A stretch of 16,808 bases of DNA from NCBI GenBank assembly GCA_947379865.1, contig CANCOY010000080.1:1-16808 (forward strand). The letters run 5' to 3'. The stretch's first letter is position 1, and every line of letters starts with the position of its first letter. This document shows positions 6,865-13,427 of the stretch, in pieces. A model generated the notes under the pieces. That model saw only the letters and a list, made by a program, of their open reading frames with translations. It was not told the DNA's origin and did no database searches. Origin of the DNA: Acetobacteraceae bacterium. Lineage in GTDB: Bacteria; Pseudomonadota; Alphaproteobacteria; Zavarziniales; Zavarziniaceae. The position numbers and the translations under genes are program-made.

Positions 6865-8472
6865 ATGGAACATGATGTGGTCATTGTCGGGGCAGGCTCC
6901 GCCGGGGCGACCCTGGCGGCGCGGTTGACGGAAACGGCTGGGCTCAAGGCGGGCGGACCCAAGACAGGCGGCCTGCGGGTGGCGCTGATCGAGGCGGGGC
7001 CGGATTACCGGTCGCATGAGGCGCCAGAGGCGATGGCCCTGGCCAATCCCGCCCGCATCATCATCGATCCGGCCCATGCCGACTTCCGCTATGACGCCCT
7101 CACCGCCCGGCGCACACGGGTGCAGGAACCGCGCACCTATTGGCGGGGCCGGGGGCTGGGCGGCAGTTCGGCCATCAATGGCCAGATCGCCATCCGCGCC
7201 GTGCCCGAGGACCTGGACGACTGGGCGGCGGCCGGCTGTACCGGCTGGTCCTTTGCCGAGGCGCTGCCCTTCTTCAACCGGCTGGAAACCGACCTGCGCT
7301 ATGGCAGCGCCCCCCATCACGGCGCCGATGGCCCCATCCCCATCTATCGTGCCCCCCTCACCGCCTGGGGCGCCATGGACCGGGTGCTGGCGGAAGCCGC
7401 CCTCGACCAGGGCCATGGCTGGGCGCCCGACCATAATGCGCCAGGCGCGCTTGGCGTCTCGCCTTATGCCATCAATTCCCAGGGCGGGCGGCGCGTCAGC
7501 ACCAATGATGCCTATCTGGAGCCGGCGCGTGGCCGCAACAGCCTCAGCATCATGGGTGATGCTTTGGTGGACCGGGTGCTGTTCGAGGGCACCCGGGCCG
7601 TGGGCGTGCGGGTGCGCCGGGGTGGTGTGTGGCAGGAGGTGCGGGGCGGGCTGATCATCCTGGCGGCGGGTGCCGTGCATTCGCCGGCCATCCTCATGCG
7701 CTCAGGCATTGGCCCGGCGGCGGACCTGGCGGCCCTGGGCATCGGCCTGAAACAGGATCTGCCCGTGGGCCAGCGCTTTCAGGATCATCCCATGGCCTTC
7801 ATGGCGGTCGCCCTGAACGAGGCCCATGTGCCGCCGCCGGGCTTTCGCCACACCAATTGCTGTGTGCGCTATTCCTCTGGCCTCGCTGGTGCCGGGCCGG
7901 GGGACATGATGATGGTGGCCATGAACCGCTATGGCGACAGCCTTGGCCGCCACATCAGCCTGCCCGGCACGCCAGAGGCGCCCATGGGGCTGATCGGCGT
8001 CTGGCTCAACCAGTGCCTGTCGCGCGGTCGCCTCAGCCTGGCCTCGGCCGACCCGGGCGTGGACCCGCTGATCGAACAGAACATGCTCGACGACCCGTCT
8101 GACACCCTGCGCCTGCGCGATGGTATCCGCCGCCTGATCGAGGTGGCGCGCCACCCCGCCGCCCACGCCACCGGCACGCCCCAGACCCCGGGCCTTGATC
8201 TTGGCCCCGATCTGGCCCGCGACCCCACGGACGCCGAAATCGACGCCTGGGCACTGGCCACCGCCGGCGACACCCAGCACGCCACCAGCACCTGCCCCAT
8301 GGGCGGCCCCGACGACCCCTGGGCCGTGGTGGACGCCGACTGCCGCGTGCGCGGCCTCGACGCCTTGCGGGTGATCGACGCCTCGGTGATGCCCTCCGTC
8401 CCCCGCGCCAACACCCACCTCACCACCGTGATGATCGCCGAAGCCATGGCAGAAAGGCTGCGGGCGGGCTGA
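6865..8472 (+). CDS. GMC family FAD-dependent oxidoreductase (choline/alcohol dehydrogenase-like)
   Basis: A 535-residue flavoprotein that oxidises an alcohol to an aldehyde or acid. The FAD-binding GxGxxG is VIVGAGSAG (G9-G14). GMC signature 1 is WRGRGLGGSSAINGQ (93-107) and signature 2 lies in GAVHSPAILMRSGIG. The catalytic region has H472 (QHATSTCPMG) and H518 (PRANTHLTTVMIAE), a His-His pair where HMF oxidase and choline oxidase have His-Asn. The Rossmann loop after the first helix carries a Gly-rich insertion (LKAGGPKTGG). The start at 6865 follows AAGGGGGG at about 7 bp; an open frame upstream to 6493 lacks family similarity. The substrate could be a primary alcohol, choline or a furan alcohol; no betaine aldehyde dehydrogenase is next to it, so I give no symbol. 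A paralogous fragment lies at 8911-8991. Confidence 0.92.
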   Translation: MEHDVVIVGAGSAGATLAARLTETAGLKAGGPKTGGLRVALIEAGPDYRSHEAPEAMALANPARIIIDPAHADFRYDALTARRTRVQEPRTYWRGRGLGGSSAINGQIAIRAVPEDLDDWAAAGCTGWSFAEALPFFNRLETDLRYGSAPHHGADGPIPIYRAPLTAWGAMDRVLAEAALDQGHGWAPDHNAPGALGVSPYAINSQGGRRVSTNDAYLEPARGRNSLSIMGDALVDRVLFEGTRAVGVRVRRGGVWQEVRGGLIILAAGAVHSPAILMRSGIGPAADLAALGIGLKQDLPVGQRFQDHPMAFMAVALNEAHVPPPGFRHTNCCVRYSSGLAGAGPGDMMMVAMNRYGDSLGRHISLPGTPEAPMGLIGVWLNQCLSRGRLSLASADPGVDPLIEQNMLDDPSDTLRLRDGIRRLIEVARHPAAHATGTPQTPGLDLGPDLARDPTDAEIDAWALATAGDTQHATSTCPMGGPDDPWAVVDADCRVRGLDALRVIDASVMPSVPRANTHLTTVMIAEAMAERLRAG

Positions 8473-8507
8473 GGGGGTGTAAGGGGACTGCGAGGTGGCG
8501 GCGAGAC

Positions 8508-8609
8508 GGAAACTTTCCTTGGCGGTCAGCTTAATAAAGGATATCGCCATATCCTTTATTAGCGGCTGCCCCAAAGAAAGGATTTTGCCTCTGTAGAGGG
8601 GTGCGACCC
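8508..8609 (-). repeat. Second copy of the fic upstream region, with 30-bp palindrome
   Basis: This stretch aligns with 10187-10286 in the same orientation, including GGA..CTTTC, the 30-bp palindrome, AGCGGC, GAAAGGATT and a GTGCGA-ACCC end. The palindrome (8532-8561) has perfect 13-bp arms TAATAAAGGATAT and ATATCCTTTATTA around CGCC. An AAAGGATT half-site is at 8577-8584. In the fic-proximal copy the start codon would follow on the minus strand; here no ATG is kept and the GMC stop codon is only 35 bp away. It is either the relic of a lost fic gene's promoter or a second binding place for the same regulator. Confidence 0.75.
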
Positions 8610-8616
8610 TGCAAAC

Positions 8617-8784
8617 TCAATAGCGCTCGCTGTCCCGCATCGCCCGAACGAAAACGGCGGATGTTTCCTGCTCTGCGGGCATCCCGGCGGTCAGGGCCTT
8701 CAGGGCCGCGGCGTCTATGGGTTGGCAGGCCTTGGGTGGGCGGGTGATCGGGCTCGCGGGTGTTTGCCGCTGGGGAATAGGGAT
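8617..8784 (-). pseudogene. Startless reading frame, possible gene remnant
   Basis: On the minus strand a frame is open for 55 codons from just after a TAA (8785-8787) down to a TGA at 8619-8617. It ends in residues such as PIDAAALKALTAGMP, AEQETSAVF and VRAMRDSERY. Third codon positions are mostly G or C, as in real genes of this genome, and the composition (charged C-terminus, helix-like Ala/Leu run) is plausible for protein. There is no ATG, GTG or TTG near the open end, so I read it as the 3' tail of a lost gene; chance openness in GC-rich DNA is the alternative. I do not recognise the family. Confidence 0.3.
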
Positions 8785-8810
8785 TTATAGGAAGTTATAG
8801 GCGCATATAG
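8776..8810. repeat. Four TATAG-type boxes at exact 10-bp period
   Basis: AATAG (8776-8780) and TATAG (8786-8790, 8796-8800, 8806-8810) recur every 10 bp with unrelated 5-bp spacers, so all boxes face nearly the same side of the helix. On the other strand they read CTATA. The block is an A/T-rich island in a region with no intact gene. Helically phased direct repeats are common in iterons and cooperative operators, but four short boxes may also be a degenerate 10-bp tandem repeat. Confidence 0.6.
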
Positions 8811-8910
8811 CGCGATCTGGATATAACCATGTCAAAGCGCCTAAACTCTGCCATGCCGACAAGAGGCTCTGTCCCTGCGCTGTCGGGGCTGCGGCCCTAC
8901 GGATCCGCAG

Positions 8911-8991
8911 ATCGACGCCTCGGTGATGCCTTCCGTCCCCCGCGCCAACACCCGCTTCACCACGGTGATGATATGGCGGCACGGCGGTGGG
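8911..8991 (+). pseudogene. C-terminal fragment of a second GMC oxidoreductase
   Basis: 8911-8972 matches 8374-8435 inside the intact GMC gene with four mismatches in 62 bases and translates as IDASVMPSVPRANTRFTTVM. The residue aligned with catalytic H518 is Arg. After this the homology continues only if 10 bases (CGCCGAAGCC in the intact gene) are taken as deleted, which shifts the frame; ATGGC.G...GGC.G.GGGC is then shared. To the left similarity fades quickly, with a possible GLR match. It ends a few bases from the stop codon of the convergent fic gene. A dead remnant from duplication or from a diverged relative. Confidence 0.8.
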
Positions 8992-8997
8992 CCCGCA

Positions 8998-10176
8998 TCA
9001 TCTGCCAAGCGGCTCCGTCCCCTGGCTGAGGATGTCGAGATAGCCTGTATAGGCAAACATCCTGTCGCGCCGCCTGCCGGTCACCTCCCGCAGGATCCCC
9101 AGCTCTTCCATGTGTCTGATCGACTTGGCGACTGTCGGGGCTGACATCCCCGAAAGCCTGACGGCCTCTGGGATCGTGATGAGTGCCTTTTGCTGCAACA
9201 GTTGGTGAACGCGCAGCGTGGAGGCGGCGGGGCGGCCAAGGCGTTCAATCTGCTGCCGGTCGCGGGTGAACAGACCCAGGATCTGCTGGGCCGATCTGGC
9301 TGCCTCCAGCGAGGTCTCGGTAATCCCGTCAAGAAAGAAGGCGAGCCACGCTTCCCAGTCTCCCGTCTCACGCACACGCTGCAGCAGATCGTAATAGTGC
9401 TGTCGATGGGTTTTGAAATAGAGGCTGAGATAGAGAACCGGCTCACTCAGGATTTCCTGCGAACACAGCAGAAAGGTGATCAACAGCCGCCCCAGCCGCC
9501 CATTGCCATCAAGAAAAGGGTGCAGGGTCTCGAACTGGACATGCACCAGCCCTGCCTTGATAAGAAAGGGAATCTCCGGCGTATCGGCATGGATGAATTT
9601 CTCCAGATCAGACATTAGGTCGAGGAGAAGTTCTGGCGGTGGGGGCACGAAGGCGGCGTTGCCAGGACGGGTGCCACCGATCCAGTTCTGTGAGCGGCGG
9701 AATGCGCCGGGCTGCTTCATGCTGCCCCGGCCCTTCGACAGCAGCACGCCATGAATTTCCCGAATGAGCCGAAGCGAGAGTGGAAAGCCTCCCCGTATCC
9801 GGGCCAGCCCATGGTTCATGGCCGCCACATAGTTCGAGACGTCCTGCACGTCGCCTATAGGCGCCCCCGGCAGATCCTCGCTCTCGAAAAACAGCAGATC
9901 GGACAGCGATGACTGGGTGCCCTCAATCTGGGACGAGAGCAGCGCCTCCTTGCGAATGTACATGTAGAGAAACAGGGGTGTATCCGGCAGGATCGACGCA
10001 ACACCGCCAAGCTGGCCCAGGGCACGGTTGGCGGCTTCAAGCGGCCGGTAGAGGGCGTCCATCCTTATGGCAGGGACCGGTGGCAAAGGGGGCGGGACAA
10101 AAGCAAAAACCTTTTCCCCCGCTGTCGAAATGGCGATTTTCTTCCCAAGGCGCGAGGGGTCCAGCTGTCCTTCCAT
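8998..10176 (-). CDS. Fic family AMP-transferase, class II, with C-terminal winged helix
   Basis: A 392-residue Fic protein, expected to transfer AMP from ATP to a hydroxyl side chain of a target protein. The active-site loop is canonical, HPFLDGNGRLGR (219-230). An inhibitory-helix motif S81-S-Q-I-E85-G86 near the N-terminus, inside LSSQIEGTQSSLSDLL, marks class II, where the glutamate blocks ATP binding until relieved. Residues 1-110 match the Fic N-terminal domain (FVPPPLPPVPAI, LFLYMYIRKEALLSS). Residues about 317-375 form a winged-helix domain (ITIPEAVRLSGMSAPTVAKS as the helix-turn-helix), so it may bind DNA. Architecture and length resemble Shewanella SoFic. The target is unknown. Base composition is lower in GC than neighbouring genes, suggesting acquisition. 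AAAGGAT palindromes cover its upstream region and one overlaps the likely ribosome-binding area. Confidence 0.93.
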   Translation of the reverse strand: MEGQLDPSRLGKKIAISTAGEKVFAFVPPPLPPVPAIRMDALYRPLEAANRALGQLGGVASILPDTPLFLYMYIRKEALLSSQIEGTQSSLSDLLFFESEDLPGAPIGDVQDVSNYVAAMNHGLARIRGGFPLSLRLIREIHGVLLSKGRGSMKQPGAFRRSQNWIGGTRPGNAAFVPPPPELLLDLMSDLEKFIHADTPEIPFLIKAGLVHVQFETLHPFLDGNGRLGRLLITFLLCSQEILSEPVLYLSLYFKTHRQHYYDLLQRVRETGDWEAWLAFFLDGITETSLEAARSAQQILGLFTRDRQQIERLGRPAASTLRVHQLLQQKALITIPEAVRLSGMSAPTVAKSIRHMEELGILREVTGRRRDRMFAYTGYLDILSQGTEPLGR

Positions 10177-10183
10177 GGCTGTT

Positions 10184-10263
10184 AAAGGATCCTTTCTTTC
10201 GTGACAGGCTTAAGAAAGGATAAGGCCATATCCTTTCTTAGCGGCAATCCTAACGAAAGGATT
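10184..10263 (-). promoter_or_regulatory. Cluster of three AAAGGAT palindromes upstream of fic
   Basis: Three inverted repeats with a shared core precede the fic start codon (10176). They are AAAGGATCCTTT (10184-10195, perfect 12 bp, 7 bp before the ATG), a 30-bp palindrome at 10211-10240 with 12-bp arms TAAGAAAGGATA and TATCCTTTCTTA, and AATCCT-6 bp-AGGATT (10246-10263). The proximal site contains the only AAGGA-like sequence available as a ribosome-binding site. A dimeric winged-helix protein is the natural ligand; the Fic protein's own C-terminal domain is the leading candidate, making this an autoregulatory operator. That link is inference. The sites face the purU start 130 bp away and could touch it too. 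Confidence 0.7.
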
Positions 10264-10286
10264 GTCGCCCTGTCGAGTGCGAACCC
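10187..10286 (-). repeat. fic-proximal copy of the 100-bp dispersed repeat
   Basis: Partner of the copy at 8508-8609, same orientation. The central palindromes are both 30 bp long; where one arm reads TAAT the other reads TAAG, and the opposite arm changes from ATTA to CTTA to match, so symmetry is kept. The copies flank the fic gene on both sides. Beyond the repeat, 10287-10394 is C-rich DNA leading to purU with no further feature I can support. Confidence 0.75.
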
Positions 10287-10394
10287 CCCATCCCCGGGTG
10301 CCCCCCATCTCCGCTCCAGCTGGCGGTGGATGGCGAGGGGGCCAAGCATCGCCTAGAGTTGCGCACCTGATGCGCCCTTGCCGGAATCCTGCCC

Positions 10395-11258
10395 ATGTCT
10401 GCCGAGCTTTATCGACTGCTGCTCTCGTGTGAGAACCGTCCTGGCATTGTGGCGGCGGTGGCCGGGCATCTGCATGCGGCGGGGGCCAATATCCGCGATG
10501 CCCAGCAGTTCGACGATGTGGAAACCGGGCGCTTCTTCATGCGGGTGCAGTTCGATGCGGCCGAGGCCCGTTTTGATGCCGAGGGCTTGAAGGCTGGCTT
10601 TGCCAGCGTGGCGGAGCGCTTTGGCATGACGTGGACCCTGCGGGCCGCGTCTGAGCGGCGGCGCGTCATGTTGCTGGTCTCGCGCTTTGACCATTGCCTG
10701 GCGGATCTGCTCTATCGCTGGCAGATCGGCGAACTGGGGATGGAGATTGCCGCCATCGTCTCCAACCACCCCCGCAGCACCTATGCCCATCTCGACTTTG
10801 GCAGCATCCCCTTTCACCACCTGCCGGTCAGCCGCGAAACCAAGCTGGAACAGGAAACCGAGGTCTGGAACCTGGTGAAGGAGACGGGCACCGATCTGGT
10901 GGTGCTGGCGCGCTATATGCAGGTGCTGTCGGAAGGGCTGGCGGCCAAGCTTTCGGGGCGGTGCATCAACATCCACCATTCGTTCCTGCCGGGCTTCAAG
11001 GGCTCAAAGCCCTATCACCAGGCCCATGCGCGGGGCGTGAAGCTGATCGGCGCCACGGCGCATTATGTCACCTCCGACCTCGACGAAGGCCCGATCATCG
11101 AACAGGACGTGGAGCGCATCAGCCACCGCGACACGCCGGACGACCTGGTACGCAAGGGCCGCGATATCGAGCGCCGGGTGCTGGCCCGCGCCGTGCGCCA
11201 GCATCTGGAAGACCGCGTGCTGCCCAATGGCCGCAAGACCGTGGTCTTCACCGACTGA
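10395..11258 (+). CDS. purU: Formyltetrahydrofolate deformylase
   Basis: Hydrolyses 10-formyltetrahydrofolate to formate and tetrahydrofolate, balancing one-carbon pools in the cytoplasm. The 287 residues match the family length. Residues 1-85 form an ACT domain (LLLSCENRPGIVAAVAGHL), and about 90-285 are a formyltransferase-type catalytic domain. The catalytic triad by analogy to PurN is N192 and H194 (CINIHHSFLPGFKGSKPYHQA) and D230 (TSDLDEGPIIEQ). The start at 10395 has only a weak GGAAT upstream. It is divergent from fic and its stop is 10 bp from that of the convergent NTF2-like gene. In alphaproteobacteria PurU often serves methyl-group or glycine catabolism; the nearby GMC oxidoreductase could hint at choline use, but this is speculation. 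Confidence 0.95.
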   Translation: MSAELYRLLLSCENRPGIVAAVAGHLHAAGANIRDAQQFDDVETGRFFMRVQFDAAEARFDAEGLKAGFASVAERFGMTWTLRAASERRRVMLLVSRFDHCLADLLYRWQIGELGMEIAAIVSNHPRSTYAHLDFGSIPFHHLPVSRETKLEQETEVWNLVKETGTDLVVLARYMQVLSEGLAAKLSGRCINIHHSFLPGFKGSKPYHQAHARGVKLIGATAHYVTSDLDEGPIIEQDVERISHRDTPDDLVRKGRDIERRVLARAVRQHLEDRVLPNGRKTVVFTD

Positions 11259-11268
11259 GTGGCCGCCC

Positions 11269-11661
11269 TCAGGCGTGGGTGAACACCTTGTTGGCAATGG
11301 CCCAGCGGCCATCCATGCGCAGCAGGCTGAGGGTATCGGTAAAGCGCTTGCCCAGATAAAGGTCGCGCACCACCGCCACCGCCGTATCACCGTTCACCGA
11401 CAGCGAGACGATCTTCATGTCGTACTCCTCTCCCGTGCTGGCGGGGGCGGGCGTATTGGCCACAAAGCCCGCAAACTCGGCCCGGCTCAGCCACAGGCCG
11501 CGGCCGTCGAGATGGCCAACAATGGCCGCCTTTTCGTGAAAGGCCACCTCAACCAGAGTTGGGTCGCTCAGGTACATGCTGTGGAAATAGGACACGATAA
11601 CGCTCTGGATGGCGTCAATATCGTCAGCCAGGGTGGGGGCAGCTGTAGCAGTGTCGGCCAT
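11269..11661 (-). CDS. NTF2-fold / SnoaL-like protein
   Basis: A 130-residue single-domain protein of the nuclear transport factor 2 superfamily (lumazine-binding-like group). DIDAIQSVIVSYFHSMYLSD is the first helix, followed by VEVAFHEKAAIVGHLDGRGLWLSRAEFAGFV and a strand-rich end (YDMKIVSLSVNGDTAVAVVRDLYL, RFTDTLSLLRMDGRWAIANKVFTH). Family members are small cone-shaped dimers with a ligand pocket; some are enzymes and many are uncharacterised. No catalytic residues can be assigned. GAGGAG lies 6 bp before the ATG at 11661, supporting the start. It is divergent from the aminotransferase gene, so it may share its control region, but a role in polyamine metabolism is not shown. Confidence 0.82.
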   Translation of the reverse strand: MADTATAAPTLADDIDAIQSVIVSYFHSMYLSDPTLVEVAFHEKAAIVGHLDGRGLWLSRAEFAGFVANTPAPASTGEEYDMKIVSLSVNGDTAVAVVRDLYLGKRFTDTLSLLRMDGRWAIANKVFTHA

Positions 11662-11952
11662 GTCGGTCTCCTCGGGGGCTTGGCTTAGATGATGCCGGCA
11701 TAGCTTGGTCTTCGCCATAAGATATGGATCTGGGCAGAGCGCACTCTTGAAATGTTTTGGCTTGCCTGTTTGGCCCTCATAAGCATTAACTTCGACATGC
11801 GTAATCCTGATGCACATTTCTGCCCGCTCTCGGCAAAACACCTCCTGTTGATTATGGGGGCGCGGATCAATTACACGCCGGGCCAAAGCGCCGCCGCCTG
11901 ATCCGACCCGGGCATCCCCCGCCAGAAAGTGATTGCACAGGAGCACCCTCAA
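11662..11952. promoter_or_regulatory. Divergent control region between NTF2-like gene and aminotransferase
   Basis: The 291 bp hold no gene I can support. The middle (about 11690-11860) is clearly richer in A/T than the flanking genes, as expected for two divergent promoters. A 7-bp inverted repeat CGGATCA (11863-11869) / TGATCCG (11899-11905) with a 29-bp spacer lies upstream of the aminotransferase and could be an operator. I could not assign a confident -35/-10 pair. Confidence 0.35.
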
Positions 11953-13329
11953 ATGACCGCGACCCCCGTCAATAACACCACCGCCGCCATCCAGGCCGAT
12001 GACGCGCGCCACCATCTGCACCCCTTCACCGACCATGCGGGCCTTGCCGCCAAGGGGGCGCGGGTGATTTCCAGCGCCGAGGGCGTCTGGTTGACCGACA
12101 GCGAGGGCAACCGCCTGCTGGATGGCATGTCGGGCCTGTGGTCGGTGAATGTCGGCTATGGCCGCCGGGAACTGGCGGATGTGGCCCATGCCCAGCTCAT
12201 GGAGCTGCCCTATTACAACACCTTCTTCCAGACCACCCATGAGCCGGTGGCGCGGCTGGGGGCCAAGCTGGCGGAGGTGACGCCCAGGGGCGTTGACCTG
12301 TTCGTCTATGGCAATTCCGGGTCGGATGCGAACGACACCATCGTCAAGCTGGTGCGCCTGTTCTGGAACGCCCAGGGCCGGCCGCGCAAGAAGACGATCA
12401 TCAGCCGCTCATACGCCTATCATGGCGTCACCATGGCGGCGGCCTCGCTGTCGGGCCTCACCGCCATGCACCCGCAGTTCGACCTGCCCATGCCGGGTGT
12501 CGCCCATGTGGCCGGCCCCTATTGGTATGGTGACGGCGGCGACATGTCGCCCGACGCGTTTGGCATCTGGGCGGCGCGCCAGGTGGAGCGCAAGATCCTG
12601 GAGCTTGGCGCCGGCAATGTGGGGGCCTTCATCGGCGAGCCCATCCAGGGTGCTGGCGGCGTGATCATTCCGCCTGCCACCTATTGGCCCGAGATCCAGC
12701 GCATCTGCCGCGAGCATGACGTGCTGCTGATTGCCGACGAGGTGATCTGCGGCTTTGGGCGCACCGGCAACTGGTTTGGCAGCGATACCTTTGGCATCAC
12801 ACCCGATTTCATGACCATGGCCAAGGGCCTGACCTCGTCCTACATCCCCATGTCGGCGGTGGGCATTGGCGGCCGGGTCAAGGATCTGCTGATGAACATG
12901 GGCGAGGAAGTGGTGCACGGCTACACCTATTCCGGCCATCCCGTGGCGGCCGCCGTGGCGGTGCGCAATATCGAGATCATGCAGGAAGAGGGCCTGGTGG
13001 AGCGTGCCGGGCACGACATCGGCCCCTATCTTCAGGCCCGCCTGCGTGAACTGGCCAGCCATCCTTTGGTGGGCGAGGTGCGCGGCATCGGCATGATCGC
13101 CGCAATCGAGATCGTGGAACACAAGCCCAGCCGCGCCCATTTCGATCCCAAGCGCGGCGCCGGCATGATCTGTCGCAACCACAGCTTCGCCAATGGCCTT
13201 GTCATGCGTGCCGTGCGCGACACCATGGTGCTGGCACCGCCGCTTACCATCACCCGCGCCGAGGTTGATATCCTGGTTGAGACGGCGGCCAGGTGCCTCG
13301 ACCTTACTCAGCGGGACCTCGGGCGCTAG
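11953..13329 (+). CDS. spuC: Class III PLP aminotransferase, probable putrescine:pyruvate (SpuC-type)
   Basis: A 458-residue fold-type I PLP enzyme. It moves an amino group from an omega-amine such as putrescine or cadaverine to pyruvate. DGMSGLWSVNVGYGR and PYYNTFFQTTHEP are the substrate-pocket segments of this subgroup, and YGNSGSDANDTIVKL binds the cofactor phosphate. D262 (IADEVICGFGRTG) contacts the pyridine nitrogen and K291 (TMAKGLTSSYIP) forms the Schiff base. The start at 11953 has CAGGAG about 9 bp upstream; an in-frame GTG at 11929 is less likely. The potFGH genes follow on the same strand, mirroring the Pseudomonas spuC-transporter layout, which is the main reason for choosing putrescine over beta-alanine or taurine. 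Other omega-amine substrates remain possible. Confidence 0.85.
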   Translation: MTATPVNNTTAAIQADDARHHLHPFTDHAGLAAKGARVISSAEGVWLTDSEGNRLLDGMSGLWSVNVGYGRRELADVAHAQLMELPYYNTFFQTTHEPVARLGAKLAEVTPRGVDLFVYGNSGSDANDTIVKLVRLFWNAQGRPRKKTIISRSYAYHGVTMAAASLSGLTAMHPQFDLPMPGVAHVAGPYWYGDGGDMSPDAFGIWAARQVERKILELGAGNVGAFIGEPIQGAGGVIIPPATYWPEIQRICREHDVLLIADEVICGFGRTGNWFGSDTFGITPDFMTMAKGLTSSYIPMSAVGIGGRVKDLLMNMGEEVVHGYTYSGHPVAAAVAVRNIEIMQEEGLVERAGHDIGPYLQARLRELASHPLVGEVRGIGMIAAIEIVEHKPSRAHFDPKRGAGMICRNHSFANGLVMRAVRDTMVLAPPLTITRAEVDILVETAARCLDLTQRDLGR

Positions 13330-13347
13330 GCTGCTGTTTCCCTCTGA

Positions 13348-13377
13348 TTGACATCGCAACATTGGGCAGGCTTCAAT
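13348..13377 (+). promoter_or_regulatory. Candidate internal promoter before potF
   Basis: A perfect TTGACA (13348-13353) is followed after 18 bp by TTCAAT (13372-13377, 4 of 6 to TATAAT) in the 98-bp gap between the aminotransferase and potF. If used, the transporter could be expressed apart from the aminotransferase. Consensus match only. Confidence 0.4.
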
Positions 13378-13427
13378 TCCCACGCAGGTTCCGGCCGGGA
13401 CCCATGTTTCCGATGGAGGAAGCCAGT

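Noticed and set aside
8532..8561. Palindrome as a rho-independent terminator for the GMC gene
   Set aside because: No T-run follows the stem on either strand, the stem is A/T-rich, and the same element lies in the fic upstream region, so an operator-type role fits better.
7702..8574. Minus-strand open frame of 290 codons over the GMC gene, starting inside the fic-type palindrome
   Set aside because: Gly/His/Val-rich antisense of the GMC gene. The start falling in the palindrome is curious but there is no domain or codon support.
8771..8810. CRISPR-like array
   Set aside because: Repeat units are only 5 bp with 5-bp spacers; far too short for CRISPR.
8473..8997. Insertion sequence or other mobile element around fic
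   Set aside because: No transposase or integrase frame and no terminal inverted repeats or target duplications could be seen. The flanking direct repeats are the fic upstream region itself, not element ends.
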